A stretch of DNA of 64,000 nt from Blattamonas nauphoetae. Taxonomy: Eukaryota > Preaxostyla > Oxymonadida. A model generated the notes under the pieces. It was not told where the DNA came from and did not search any database. It saw only the letters and a list, made by a program, of their open reading frames with translations. The stretch covers positions 310,001-374,000 of the forward strand of contig JARBJD010000024.1 in NCBI GenBank assembly GCA_033064195.1, read 5' to 3'. Numbering within the stretch: position 1 is the first letter of the stretch; each line of letters starts with the position of its first letter. The translations under genes and the position numbers were made by a program. Below are positions 42,144 to 53,100 of the stretch, one piece after another.

Positions 42144-43196
42144 CTATCCACGCCATGGACCGTTCATGCCCAGCAGATTGTTCCATATGATCGAGTTGTC
42201 AACAATCCATTGTCCGAAGTCTCCGTTTTGGTCGTTTGGCAGCTTTTCCTCAATCACATCTTCGATGCCCTCCGTTCTCAGCATTCGATCAACTGTCTTC
42301 CACATCTGTTGCACTTCGCCCCTTGTGTCGTTCCATTCCCGCTGGGCATCAACCATATAAGACAGAAACCAATAGATAGAGTAATCATTTTCGAAGAATG
42401 CGAGACAACTTGGAATCGTGAGAAAGACTGGCATATGAAGAACAAATTCCAGTGTGGGTCGATAATATGGAGATATTTTGAGGAGTCGGGCAAGGAGAAT
42501 CAGAAAAAATCTGGATTGTTTTCCATTTATGATCGAAGAGCGGTTCACGCACAAATGGCAAATATTCTTCTCCGAAGGCATCAAAACTTGCGTCAGAACA
42601 ATCTCGTGAACATCTTGTTGTTCATTCCCATCTTCAATTTCGAGTGTTCTGAGACCATACGGAGTTGGGAGCCAGATACAACAGTTGATGATTTTCATGA
42701 GGTTGATGTGGATATCTTCACAATCTGACAACGAGAGAGACTGTGGATTGAGAGAGTTGATGAGTTGAGTGATAAGATCAGCTTTGAAGAAGGCAAGTCG
42801 GATTTTGGCAGAACACAAATTGATTAGAGCTTCGAGTATCTCCATTGTGGCGGTGGTGATCATCTGATTGGGTGTGGAAAGGAGCACCACAATGGATTGT
42901 ACAAAGTTGGTCAATGAACCATCAGAGTGCGACGCAAGATTGCTGAGAAAAGCATCTGCGGATTCTTCATTCTTCGGTTTCACAGATTTGAGATATTTCA
43001 CCGCTTTCGCTTCCAGAGAGATATCAAATGCAGGTTGAAACTTCACGGTGGCAACGAGAGACCGAAATATAACTGCTTGTTTGTCAACAGTTTTAAGTCG
43101 ACTTTCGTCCCAATTCAGGAAAGCAGAACTGTCTCGCCAACATAACGCGCTGTTGGGAGAGATAGCAGAACAAGGACAACCAGTCGAGTAGATCAT
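42144..43196 (-). CDS. ARM-like paralogue 3 (350 aa)
   Basis: Start set at the ATG at 43196 (MIYSTGCPC), because the frame upstream has no ATG and the other paralogues start at the same relative place. Hallmarks: SSAFLNW, SLVATVKFQPAFD, KYLKSVKPKNEESADAFL, ATMEILEALINLCSAKIRLA, CVNRSSIINGKQSRFF, RMLRTEGIEDVIEEKL, NLLGMNGPW. Intact single exon. The first Cys of the N-terminal PCPGIS-type motif is kept, but the rest is remodelled. The upstream motif lies 45 bp away with one change. Probably the same scaffold-like role as its neighbours (inference). Confidence 0.75.
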   Translation of the reverse strand: MIYSTGCPCSAISPNSALCWRDSSAFLNWDESRLKTVDKQAVIFRSLVATVKFQPAFDISLEAKAVKYLKSVKPKNEESADAFLSNLASHSDGSLTNFVQSIVVLLSTPNQMITTATMEILEALINLCSAKIRLAFFKADLITQLINSLNPQSLSLSDCEDIHINLMKIINCCIWLPTPYGLRTLEIEDGNEQQDVHEIVLTQVLMPSEKNICHLCVNRSSIINGKQSRFFLILLARLLKISPYYRPTLEFVLHMPVFLTIPSCLAFFENDYSIYWFLSYMVDAQREWNDTRGEVQQMWKTVDRMLRTEGIEDVIEEKLPNDQNGDFGQWIVDNSIIWNNLLGMNGPWRG

Positions 43197-43240
43197 CTTG
43201 GGACTAACAATTGTCTTTCGGTCTGATTCTTTCTCATATC

Positions 43241-43251
43241 GTTCGTTATGG
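43241..43251 (-). promoter_or_regulatory. Upstream motif of paralogue 3 (one change)
   Basis: GTTCGTTATGG on the + strand, 45 bp from the ATG, against ACTCGTTATGG at paralogues 1, 4 and 5. Confidence 0.45.
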
Positions 43252-43448
43252 GTAAGAAAGCAGTGGTGTGAAATAAAGAGTTTGAGATGAAATACATGTC
43301 CAAAAAGGAATAACAAAAAGCACGAGTGGATTTCGTGCTTTCATGTAGTCTTAGACCTCGATGGGAACACTACAGCTGGTCGGCGAACAAATGTCAGCTG
43401 ACATACTTCGAATGCGATGGTATGGCACCATTCGGGCGAAGATGTTGT

Positions 43449-43564
43449 GAAAGGCAGAGGGGAGTGGGAGGGTGTGGGTGGTGAGGGAGAGGCAGAGGGG
43501 AGTGGGAGGGTGTGGGTGGTGAGGGAGAGGCAGAGGGGAGTGGGAGGGTGCGGGTGGTGAGGGA
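43449..43564 (+). repeat. G-rich minisatellite, array B (3 copies)
   Basis: Three copies of the same 38-bp unit as array A, located at the equivalent position downstream of ARM paralogue 4. A short allele of the array expanded at 40973 and 46022. Confidence 0.95.
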
Positions 43565-43980
43565 GCAGGGATCGAGAACTGCGATCAATTCGGTGACCAC
43601 ATCTTCCGAAGTGTCAATTGAGCGGGGGAGATCCAGAATGCGGAGGGAGGGAGGCAGATTGGTCGGAAATGTCATCCCATCAATACCATCAAACATCACG
43701 AGAAGACCGGTGAAAGGAACAATCCCCAAACAAGAAAAGTCACCAATTCTCATAATTGATTCATCGAATGACGCATTGCCTTTCATAATTCAGCAGTGGG
43801 AGGGGTGAGGTGAAGGAGAGTGTGGCGACTATCGAGCGAGACTGGCGAGAGAGAATCCCAATCATTGCGGCAAATGAAACCATGAGGTGATTCCAGAGCC
43901 GACAAAGATCACACGCAAACAGTGTTTGCTGTCCAAAGGAAGCCAGAAACAGTTCGAAATGCTCGCTGGTGCTTGTCTGT
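43565..43980 (-). pseudogene. Remnant downstream of ARM paralogue 4 (LRR-like)
   Basis: Minus strand: KGNASFDESIMRIGDFSC, then LPPSLRILDLPRSIDTSED, running into array B. The same block occurs after paralogue 5 (MKGNASFDESILGIGDFSC), giving direct evidence for duplication of ARM gene plus downstream block. Confidence 0.5.
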
Positions 43981-43982
43981 TT

Positions 43983-45056
43983 CTATTCCGGCTCCGGAAG
44001 GTTCGTGCCATGCTGGTTGTTCCAGTCGATCGATTCGAAGACAATAATGGATCCTGAAGTGTCGCCTTTGTCGTTTAACAGCTTTTGGTCAATCACATCT
44101 TCGACGCCCTCCATTCTCAACATTCGATCCGCTTTCTTCCACATTTCTCGTAGTTCTTCGCCTTCCTCGTTCCATTCCCGCTGGACACTTGACATTTCAT
44201 TCAGAAAATGCCAGATTGCGTCATCGTCCACGAAGAATGTGAGACAACTTGGAATCGTGATAAAGACAGGCATATGAAGAATCAAATCCATCGTTGGTTG
44301 ATAATAAGGACATATTTCGACGGGCCAAGCAAGAAGATACATGAATTCATCGCATAGCTTTCCATCGACGATCGAATTGCGGTTCATGCACAAATGCCAA
44401 ATATACAGCTCCGAAGGTGCGATAATTTGCTTCAAGATCGTCTCATGAACAGCTTGTTGTTCAATGCCATCTTTAATTCCGAGTTCTGTGAGACCATTCG
44501 GAGTTGCGAGCCAGAGACTGTTCTCGATGATTTTCGTGAGGTTGATGTGGATATCGACGGCTTCAGTAAAAGAAAGAGACACTTGATTGAGAGTAACAAT
44601 GATTTGAGAGATCAGATCAGTTTTGACGAGGGCAAATCGAACTTTTGCTGAACAGTTTCTGATCAGATTTCCCAGCATCTTCATCGTTGCAATGATGAGT
44701 GTCTGATTGGGTGTTGAAAGGAGAACCACAACGTGATGGATGAAGTTTGGCGAAAAATTATCAGAATTCGATGCAAATCTGTAGAGAAAAGCAGCTGCGG
44801 ATTCTTTAGTCTTCAGATTCACAGATTCTAGAAATTTCACTGCTTTTGCTTCCAGAGAGCTATCAAGTGCAGGCTGTAACTTCACTGTGGCAACGAGTGA
44901 CTGAACGATACCGGCCGTTTGTTGTCCTGAACCTTGAAAGTATTCGCTCCAATTCAGGAAAGCAGAACAATCTGTTGAAGATGAAAAAGAGTGTGAAGAG
45001 ATACCAGGGCAAGGAGAATCAGTGGAGGAGGTCATCTTGGTTCTTAAAATGGACAT
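43983..45056 (-). CDS. ARM-like paralogue 4 (357 aa)
   Basis: Best match to the family consensus. SPCPGISSHSFSSS at the start, DCSAFLNWSEYF at ~33, SLVATVKLQPALDSSLEAK, VVLLSTPNQTLIIATMKMLG, IIVTLNQVSLSFTEAVDIH, CMNRNSIVDGKLCDEF, PVFITIPSCLTFFVDDDAI, RMLRMEGVEDVIDQKL and a last NNQHGTNLPEPE. Single intact exon whose ATG lies 24 bp after ACTCGTTATGG. Regular pairs of amphipathic helices support an ARM/HEAT solenoid of about seven repeats. No enzyme motif. Confidence 0.8.
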   Translation of the reverse strand: MSILRTKMTSSTDSPCPGISSHSFSSSTDCSAFLNWSEYFQGSGQQTAGIVQSLVATVKLQPALDSSLEAKAVKFLESVNLKTKESAAAFLYRFASNSDNFSPNFIHHVVVLLSTPNQTLIIATMKMLGNLIRNCSAKVRFALVKTDLISQIIVTLNQVSLSFTEAVDIHINLTKIIENSLWLATPNGLTELGIKDGIEQQAVHETILKQIIAPSELYIWHLCMNRNSIVDGKLCDEFMYLLAWPVEICPYYQPTMDLILHMPVFITIPSCLTFFVDDDAIWHFLNEMSSVQREWNEEGEELREMWKKADRMLRMEGVEDVIDQKLLNDKGDTSGSIIVFESIDWNNQHGTNLPEPE

Positions 45057-45079
45057 TCTGTGCTTTCGCGATGTGAATC

Positions 45080-45090
45080 ACTCGTTATGG
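45080..45090 (-). promoter_or_regulatory. Shared upstream motif of paralogue 4
   Basis: Exact ACTCGTTATGG, followed by GTCAGACAAAT, also shared with paralogue 1. It sits 24 bp from the ATG. Confidence 0.55.
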
Positions 45091-45167
45091 GTCAGACAAA
45101 TTTATGAAACTATGATATTTAGATGAAAAAGACGTCCAAAAGGAAGAACAAAACATATTTCCACTGC

Positions 45168-45890
45168 TTACCAATCACCATTCAGAAAGATTCTCGTTTT
45201 CGAGATCAGCGAGCCTCGGATGTGGTGATGGATGGAGAGAGAGATGAAATCAACTTGTTGAACAAGGAGTGTTCCCGAATCAGTCGTATTGGTGTTATGA
45301 AGCTCAGTCTGCACGCTGCCATGTTCGCTTCTGCTGGTTTCGCTCAAGTCAGCCAACAGCAATCTTGTCCGTCCCTCGTGTGATGTTGGGGTTGGGTTTG
45401 GCGAAGAGTGAGGGGACAGCAGGTCATCAGTTGTGGTGTCGTCGGCGAGAGTGACGAACAGCGACGCCGCATTTCGTCGGCCGCCGCAGAGACAGGCGGA
45501 GAGTCGTGCTCTTCCTTTTCTTCGCCACTCTCCTCTTCTTCTCACTCGTCTTTCTTCTCTCCCTCACATCCATGTCTGCCGATCCGTCCAGCTTGTCCAG
45601 CATCCTGTCACTTCCAGTTGCTTCACTGCCCTGTCTCGTCATCCTCTCGCCTTCTCCGTTCGTTTCATGCTCGTCTGCCCTCCTCCTCTTCTTCCTCCAC
45701 CTCATCCTTCCACTCTTCAAACTCTCGCCATCTTAATTTGTCGACGGTGTCCTGTTCTTCTTCGCTATCACCGTGTCGTTTCTCTTCTTCCTCTTCCTTC
45801 CATTGGATCTCCTCTTTACGGTTTCGTCCCCAATCCTCTCCTTTTTGCCCATCCCGTCCGGTTGGGACTTTCACTCACGCCATTTCGTGT
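45168..45890 (-). pseudogene. Charged coiled-coil remnant upstream of ARM paralogue 4
   Basis: The minus strand reads as acidic/basic low-complexity protein in three successive frames: KEEEEEKRHGDSEEEQDTVD (45800-45740), RMLDKLDGSADMDVRERRK (~45600) and VTLADDTTTDDLLSPHSS (~45450). Frame changes make a decayed gene more likely than a real one. Family unknown. Confidence 0.35.
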
Positions 45891-46021
45891 GGTGAGGATG
45901 GAAGAAAGGTGTGACAGGTGAAAACTGCGACGATGTGTCTAAGAAAGAGGAGGCGGAAGACAGTCGAGGCGTGTTAAGTTTGTGTTTCGATCGAACAGTC
46001 AATAGCAAGGGATACGCCGAG

Positions 46022-47522
46022 TCTGGTGAGGGAGAGGCAGAGGAGAGTGGGAGAGTGTGGGTGGTGAGGTAGAGGCAGAGGGGAGTGGGAGGGTGTGTGT
46101 GGGGAGGGAGAGGCAGAGAGGAGTGGGAGGGTGTGGGTGGTGAGGGAGAGGCAGAGGGAGTGGGAGGGTGTGTGTGGGGAGGAGAGGCAGAGAGGGAGTG
46201 GGAGGGTGTGGGGTGGTGAGGGAGAGGCAGAGAGGAGTGGGAGGTGTGGGTGGTGAGGGAGAGGCAGAGGGGGAGTGGGAGGGTGTGGTGTGGGGAGGGG
46301 AGAGGCAGAGAGGAGTGGGAGGGTGTGGGTGGTGAGGGAGAGGCAGGGGAGGAGTGGGAGGGTGTGGGTGGTGAGGGAGAGGCAGAGGGGAGTGGGAGGG
46401 TGTGGGTGGTGAGGGAGAGGCAGAGGGGAGTGGGAGGGTGTGGGTGGGGAGAGGGGTGGAGAGAGGGAGTGGGAGGGTGTGCGTGGTGAGGGAGAGGCAG
46501 AGGGGAGTGGGAGGGTGTGGGTGGTGAGGGGAGAGGCAGAGGGGAGTGGGAGGGTGTGTGGGAGGAGAGGCAGAGAGAGGAGTGGGAGGGTGTGCGTGGT
46601 GAGGGAGAGGCAGAGAGGGAGTGGGAGGGTGTGGGTGGTGAGGGAGAGGCAGAGAGGAGTGGGAGGGTGTGGGTGGTGAGGGAGAGGCAGAGAGGGAGTG
46701 GGGAGGGTGTGGGTGGGAGAGAGTGGAGAGGGGAGTGGGAGGGTGTGCGTGGTGAGGGAGAGGCAGAGGAGGGAGGTGGGAGGGTGTGGGTGGTGAGGGG
46801 AGAGGCAGAGGGAGTGGGAGGGTGTGTGTGGGGAGGGAGAGAGGCAGAGAGAGGAGTGGGAGGTGTGGGTGGTGAGGGAGAGGCAGAGGGAGTGGGGAGG
46901 GTGTGTGTGGGGAGGGAGAGGCAGAGAGAGGTGGGAGGGTGTGGGTGAGGTGAGGGAGAGGCAGAGAGGAGTGGGAGGGTGTGGGTGGTGGGGAGAGGCA
47001 GAGGGAGTGGGAGGGTGTGGGTGGTGAGGGAGAGGCAGAGGGAGTGGGAGGGTGTGGGTGGTGGGGAGAGGCAGGGGGAGTGGGAGGGTGTGGGTGGTGA
47101 GGGAGAGGGCAGAGGGGAGTGGGAGGGTGTGGGTGGTGAGGGAGAGGCCAGGGGTGGGAGGGTGTGGGTGGTGAGGGAGAGGCAGAGGGGAGTGGGAGGT
47201 GTGGGTGGTGAGGGAGAGGCAGAGGGGGAGTGGGAGGGTGTGGGTGGTGAGGGAGAGGCAGAGAGAGGTGGGAGGAGGTGTGGGTGGGAGAGAGAGTGGA
47301 GAGGGAGTGGGAGGGTGTGGGTGGTGAGGGGAGAGGCAGAGGGGAGTGGGAGGGGTGTGGGTGGTGAGGGGGAGAGGCAGGGGAGTGGGAGGGTGTGTGT
47401 GGGGAGGGGGAGAGGCAGAGGGGGGTAAGGAGGGTGTGGGTGGTGAGGGAGAGGCAGAGAGGAGTGGGAGGGTGTGGGTGGTGAGGGAGAGGCAGAGGGG
47501 AGTGTGAGGGTGTGGATGGTGA
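46022..47522 (+). repeat. G-rich minisatellite, array C (~40 copies)
   Basis: Same unit as arrays A and B, about 1.5 kb, with more single-base length variation in GGG/GGGG runs. All three minus-strand frames stay open (545-636 codons), which shows that the frames come from stop-free sequence composition, not selection. It lies at the equivalent position downstream of ARM paralogue 5. Confidence 0.95.
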
Positions 47523-47900
47523 CCACATCGTCCGATCCTTCCGAATCGTCTTCCGAAGTGTCGGTTGAGCGATGGCGATCCAGAATGCGGAGGGAGGGAG
47601 GCAGATTGGTTCGGAAATTCCACCTCCTCGAGACAATCAATCATCACGAGAAGACAAGTTGAGATATCAATCCCCAAACAAGAAAAGTCACCAATTCCAA
47701 GAATCGATTCATCGAACGACGCATTGCCTTTCATAATTCTGCAGTGGGAGGGGTGAGGTGAAGGAGAGTGTGGCGACCATCGAGCGAGACTGGCGAGAGA
47801 GAATCCCAATCGTTCCGGCAAATGAAACCATGAGGTGATGTCCGATCTGACAGAGATCACACACAAACAGTGTTTGCTGTCCAAATGAAGTCAGAAACAG
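47523..47900 (-). pseudogene. Remnant downstream of ARM paralogue 5 (LRR-like)
   Basis: Contains GFSLASLARWSPHSPSPH, KGNASFDESILGIGDFSC and LPPSLRILDRHRSTD, in the same order as after paralogues 3 and 4, then enters array C. No full gene. Confidence 0.5.
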
Positions 47901-47930
47901 TTCGAAATGGTCGCTGGTTCTTGTCGGTGT

Positions 47931-49002
47931 CTATCCACGTTTTGGAAGGTTCATGCCCTGTCTGTTGTCCCATTTGATCGAGTTGGCAACAATCAATTCT
48001 CCATCGTACTCGTTTCTGTCGTTTAGCATCTTTTCCTCGATCACATCTTCGATGCCCTCCATTCTCAGCATTCGCGGCACTGTCTTCCACGTCTCTCGCA
48101 GTTCTCCGTCTTGGTCGTTCCACTCAGGCTGGATATCGATCATTTCATCCAGAAAAGGCCAGATTGAGTCATCGTTCACGAAGAATGTGAGACAACTTGG
48201 GATCGCAAGAAAAACTGGCAGATTAACGACAAAATATATCGTTGGTTGAAAATAGAGACATATTCGGAGGAGTCGGGCAAGGAGTTCCAGAAAATACGTG
48301 CATTGGTCACTATCGATGATCAAATAGCGGTTCACGCACGAATGGGAAATATACTTCTCCGAAGGCTCAAGAACTTGTTTCAAAACTGTCTCATGAACAG
48401 CTTGTTGTTCATTCACATCTTTAATTTCGAGAGAGGCGAGACCATACGGAGTTGCGAGCCAGAGAGAAGACAATGCTTGACAAGAGACAGGAGTGGATAT
48501 CGACAGCTTCTGCGAATGGAAGAGACTGTGGATTCAGAGTGGTGATGAGTTGAGCGACCAGATCAGCTTTGACGAGGGCAAGATGGACCTTTGCTGAACA
48601 CCAGATGAGGACATAATAGATCATCTTCATTGCTGAAGCGGTAATGACCTGATTGGGTGTTGAAAGGAGAACCACAACGTGAGAGATGAAAGTCATCAAT
48701 GATTCATCAGAAATCGATGCAAATCTGTAGAGAAAAGCATCTGCGGATTTTTGATTCAGCAGAATCGCAGATTGTAGAAAGTTCACTGCTTTCGCTTCCA
48801 GATTGTCATCTAACGTTGGCTGGCACTTCACTGTGGCAACGAGAGACTGAAAAAATACTGCTTGTTCGTGTTCGGAAAAAAGTTGTTCATGTGTCCAATT
48901 GAGGAAAGGAGAACAGTCTTCAGAAGATGAGAAGCAGTGGTAAGAGATACCAGGGGTGGGAGTTTCAAGATCAGTGTCCATATTAGAGTCTAAGGCTGTC
49001 AT
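47931..49002 (-). pseudogene. ARM-like paralogue 5, frameshifted
   Basis: Start at the ATG at 49002 (MTALDSNMD). The N-terminal half (PTPGISYHCFSSSEDCSPF, SLVATVKCQPTLDDNLEAK) reads to AVDIHSCLLSSI near 48482. The C-terminal half (SSLWLATPYGLASLEIK, CVNRYLIIDSDQC, RMLRMEGIEDVIEEKM, NRQGMNLP) continues in another frame. One extra base or two missing bases near 48478-48484 explains it; everything else is intact, so this is a young pseudogene or a sequencing/assembly error. The exact upstream motif is retained. Confidence 0.75.
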
Positions 49003-49024
49003 TGAGATGTCTACAGGCAAAGCT

Positions 49025-49035
49025 CACTCGTTATG
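49025..49035 (-). promoter_or_regulatory. Shared upstream motif of paralogue 5
   Basis: Exact ACTCGTTATGG, then GTCA, 23 bp from the ATG. Confidence 0.5.
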
Positions 49036-49474
49036 GGTCATTCAAAAAAGGCCAAAATTGTCACGAATTAGACAGTAGTTTCCATTTCTTAAAAACCGGA
49101 GGAATTTTTTGTTAATAAATTCGAGTGAGGTGATTGAATGAATGTTTTGAAGGTCGTTTCCATCAAAGTATTTGCTCCAAGTCTCTTGGGAGACGCTGGT
49201 TTCCAGCGTTGGTTTGTGTCTGTCCCTTTACCCGGTTCAACAGTGTGTATATGTGAGATTGAGTTGAAAGAGATGTTGAAAAAAGAAAAACATCAGATTT
49301 TGAAGAGAGAGACAATCCAGAAAAGCAAAAGAAGGCCAAAATGTGCCAGATTCATGGATACGCATTTCTTTCGTTTATTCATCTCCAGTTCGGTCCTGAC
49401 TCGTTGGAGCAGACTGATCATCAATTCTAGGCCGATCTTGATGCTGTGGATTGTCCTCTCCAAACAAAATGATA

Positions 49475-49945
49475 GTACCCGGACAAACCCGTTAGAGCGG
49501 AAAAACCCGTTAACCCTTCCACAGGGACAAATCAGTCTCCCCTCCTCATCTTAATTCTCCTTCCACTTCACTTTCATGACTTTCCTCATTATTTTCAAAA
49601 CTAGAGTTCTTCATGAAAGAATGATTGTGAAATGGAAAGCGAAAAGTGTACGTTGTTTTTTGTACGAAGTTGAACAAATCTATTTCCGAGAACTAGAGGG
49701 ATAATGTGTTGCGAGTCGAGCTTTTCATGGTCAGAATAACTTGCGCTGTGTCGTCGTTGGCATTTCATTCATTTGAATGGACCCATTGTCTTTGATCCAA
49801 TCTCTGAAAGAGTCACAATTCCTTCCAGAATTCTCACTAGGTTTTTCTTACAGGCACAACAGATGAGTCGTGTGAAAGAGATGATATATGTGAAATGGGG
49901 GATGTTTTAACGGGTTTATCGGAGTTAACGGGTTTATCCGACCAC
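49475..49945. mobile_element. 471-bp MITE, same family as the element at 10171-14651
   Basis: Left end GTACCCGGACAAACCCGT; right end inverse GTGGTCGGATAAACCCGT; a second AAACCCGTTAA motif lies ~25 bp inside each end. TA flanks both sides (49473-49474 and 49946-49947). The wider context is also similar to the larger element (TGA-TA left, TA-TGA right). No coding capacity. Confidence 0.8.
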
Positions 49946-50151
49946 TATGATGTCATCATGATCAATCTCATCAAATCCTGGATGATGGTGTCCAAACAGA
50001 GGTTGCTGATCATCATCTTGTCCAATTCGAGGCAGCGGATGATAATCAAACAGTACAACTGGAGGACCATCAACGGCTTCAGCTCCAACACCACCAACTG
50101 GGCGATGACGAATCCCACGGAAAGGAGGGATTCGTAAAGGACGAGGATGAT

Positions 50152-53100
50152 TCAGTGGTTGGTGAACGGGGCGAGGAATCGCTCTTCGCCGAGGAGGTTG
50201 ACGTTGAACGGGACGAGGAGGTCTGGCAACAAAGGGCCGATGCGAATCGGACGATCGACATGGTTTGGAGCGTTTGCTCCTTTCAGATTGTTCAGATAGG
50301 CCAATGAGAACGCGTCAAGAGAGAAATCGCTTCTGTCTTCCATCCCTTCCTCACACAGAGCAAGCACAACCTGCCTCACTTGTGGGTTGGATCGATTCTT
50401 ACTCCGTGTGATCATTTTGCTGAATATTTTGTGATGGCTCAGTGATGATGGGATTGTGTCTGCGCGAGTGAGAGCGATGGAGAGGAGAGAGGAAAGAGGA
50501 GGGGTGGAGAGAGTGGATTGAGGTGCTGTGTGGATGACAGACAGAACGAGAGAGAGGAACACGTTAAGAAGTGATGAAGGTTTGTCCTGTTCAGAACAAC
50601 ACTCTGTTCTGCCTGTTGACAATGGCACGACAATTCTGAGACATCGAGTGAAGAAGGGAGCGAGTGAAAGGAACGTGGATGCAGAGACAGCCTCTGTGTT
50701 GCTAGGGATGACAATCTGGTGGAAAATGATGAAGATCTGCTGATGTGTTTTGTGGATGCCCTTCAGATCGAGGCTGGTTACAAAGGGACAATCTGGTGTC
50801 TCAGTGTGTGTGGAGTTTGTTCTGTCCTCCTCCAAAAGCAGGCAGACTGTCTTCGCTGTTTCAAGTGTGATTTCTGATAGCAGATTCTCGTTCATTTCTG
50901 GAAGGAATTGATAGAGTGAGATTGAACTGTCTGTCTGTGGTGATTGGAGGAAGGCTGAGAGAAGGACGGAGGAGATGATGAACGGGAGTGGTTGTTGGGT
51001 GACAGATGATTCGTGAATGCCTCTGAAAGGGGCAGTGGCTGTGAACATCGAGAAGGGTGTTGTGGTGGTTCGTGTTCGCTCTTCGATTTGCTGCAGAACG
51101 AGCAGGATGGAGCGAAGAAGAGTGAGATCAACTGTCGCTGTGAGCTGGACGAGAGAATCGACAAAGGGCGTTGGATCGAACGAATCGAAATCCATCAGAA
51201 ATCGAAACAGTCTCAAACACGACACAACAATCTGCGAGGTCATCTCATCTTTCCCCCAATCACTTCCCTTCTTCATCCCTTCTTGACAACGAGTCGCAAT
51301 CGCACCAAGAGCGTTCAAAATAATTCCAGGCAGCATTTTGTTAATCTCAATTTGAAACAACATTTCAACGACACATGGAAGGACATGCGCTTCCAGTGTG
51401 TCTCCAATGTGCGACAGGGCAACTGCGACCAACTGAAGATTGTCGAGATGACCAGCATACTCGACGACACGGTGAAAGGCCTCGGGACTCGAGTTGAGGC
51501 GGAATTCGAGATTTGGTGTCGAGCGGATTGTGTGAAGAGACAGGACGAGAAGTGCTTGTGCGTCGTTCTCTGCTCTCATCAGCTCTACAGAAAAATCCAA
51601 ACCTTCTTTCGAAACAACAGCCGCTTGTGTCACCAGTTTCCATCTCTCCTCTCCCTCTGCTGTCACTAGCCTCTTCACAATTGACAATTCGAAGGGTGAG
51701 ACGTGCGTCGGAGAGGTTTCGAAGGAGTGAGTCATTGGGTTGATGAAAGAGAGGAGTTCAGCGAGTGTCCTCATTTCTGTGAGGAGAGCGATGGGAGTGT
51801 TGTACGAATGCACAGTTGTCATCAGAACCAAATACTCCACCAACCGATCCAAAGAATTGTGGGCTTTGTCTTTCTGTGACCTGTAATATTTGTTGAATGA
51901 TGACAGGAATTTTTTCTGCGATTCTGCTCCTAGAAATGGGAAGAGATGGACACAGATGGTGTCTCTTCTTTCCAATTGTGCGAAATTTGTGTCGTTTTCA
52001 AGTTGGTGAATCCTGTAGGCGAGACAGAGTTCGATTTCTGCCAGTGTTGTCAGTGCAGTGAGTGCAGATTGTCTGCTGGAGTCGTTCCACACGTTTGGCT
52101 GTTGTGATGATCGGCTCAACTCGGGAGAGAAGAAAGGGAAGGATTGTGCGGCTGTTGTGGTTGAGTGAAGGACGTTCACAAGACAACCAGCGAAATGAAT
52201 CTCGAGCGTTCTCGTGAAATCACTGTTCTGTTCGGTGATTGTGACGTCAGAGCGAGACTTCAACATCACACAACAACCTGCTTCGGCACAAATCGACTGA
52301 CATGGAAGGATCTCGTGATTCGAAACACTCAACCCTTGAGAATGTCGTAGAGTGAAGGTATCGCTGAGAGGGAATGTCGTCGGAGTGGTGAAGAGGAGCG
52401 CCTCGGTGTGTGGTGTGGACAGGCCAAACTGGTTTGAGAAGACAGACACAGCAGCTGTCGAAAGGTCGTCGTTGGTGCTTGCAGCTGAGAGAACAAGGAG
52501 AGTGAGAATGGAGGACGGGATCGAGTTGAAGTCTTTGCTGTTCGGCCTCAGATCCAACTTCACTTCCATCATCGTCTTGAGCAGCACAATCCAATTCTGT
52601 GTTGCTCTCCCAAAGTCCAGACAGTACGGCTCTAAAGGGTCATCAGACACAACGCGAACAGTCTGCAAGGCAGTCGAAAGGGCGAGGTCCAAAAGGTGTC
52701 CAGCGTGCGTCTCGATTAGGTGGTGGAAGAAAGCAGGGTTTGTGCTGGATAAGCGAAAGAAGGAGCTGGCAGGGTCGGTGAACGAGCGAGGGGAGAGGAG
52801 AGAGTCGAGAGGGAAGTTTGGGTCGAGAAGTGGGTTGCTGATTTTTGTGAAGAGAGGAGAGGAAGACTGGCTGAGTGTGGAGATGAGGTTGAGATGTCGA
52901 TCGTGACGGAAGGGAGTGTCGGAGGGATAAGAGGAGATAACGATTGTCTCGATAAATGAGTCGATGATGTCGGGATTTGCTGAAATTGACAACGAATAAA
53001 ACGAGAGAAAAAAAGAGTGCTTCATGCTCAATAATGTCATACTATTCAAGAATGTGGCACTATGTTGGAGACACTGAGAAAGTAGATTCGTGCGATGGGT

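Noticed and set aside
45871-47884. Three overlapping 545-636-codon minus-strand proteins
   Set aside because: Same minisatellite artefact; three frames cannot all be coding, and the unit length is not kept a multiple of three.
49138-49554. 138-codon + frame
   Set aside because: Its 3' part runs into the MITE ends and there is no family resemblance or paralogue; probably chance.
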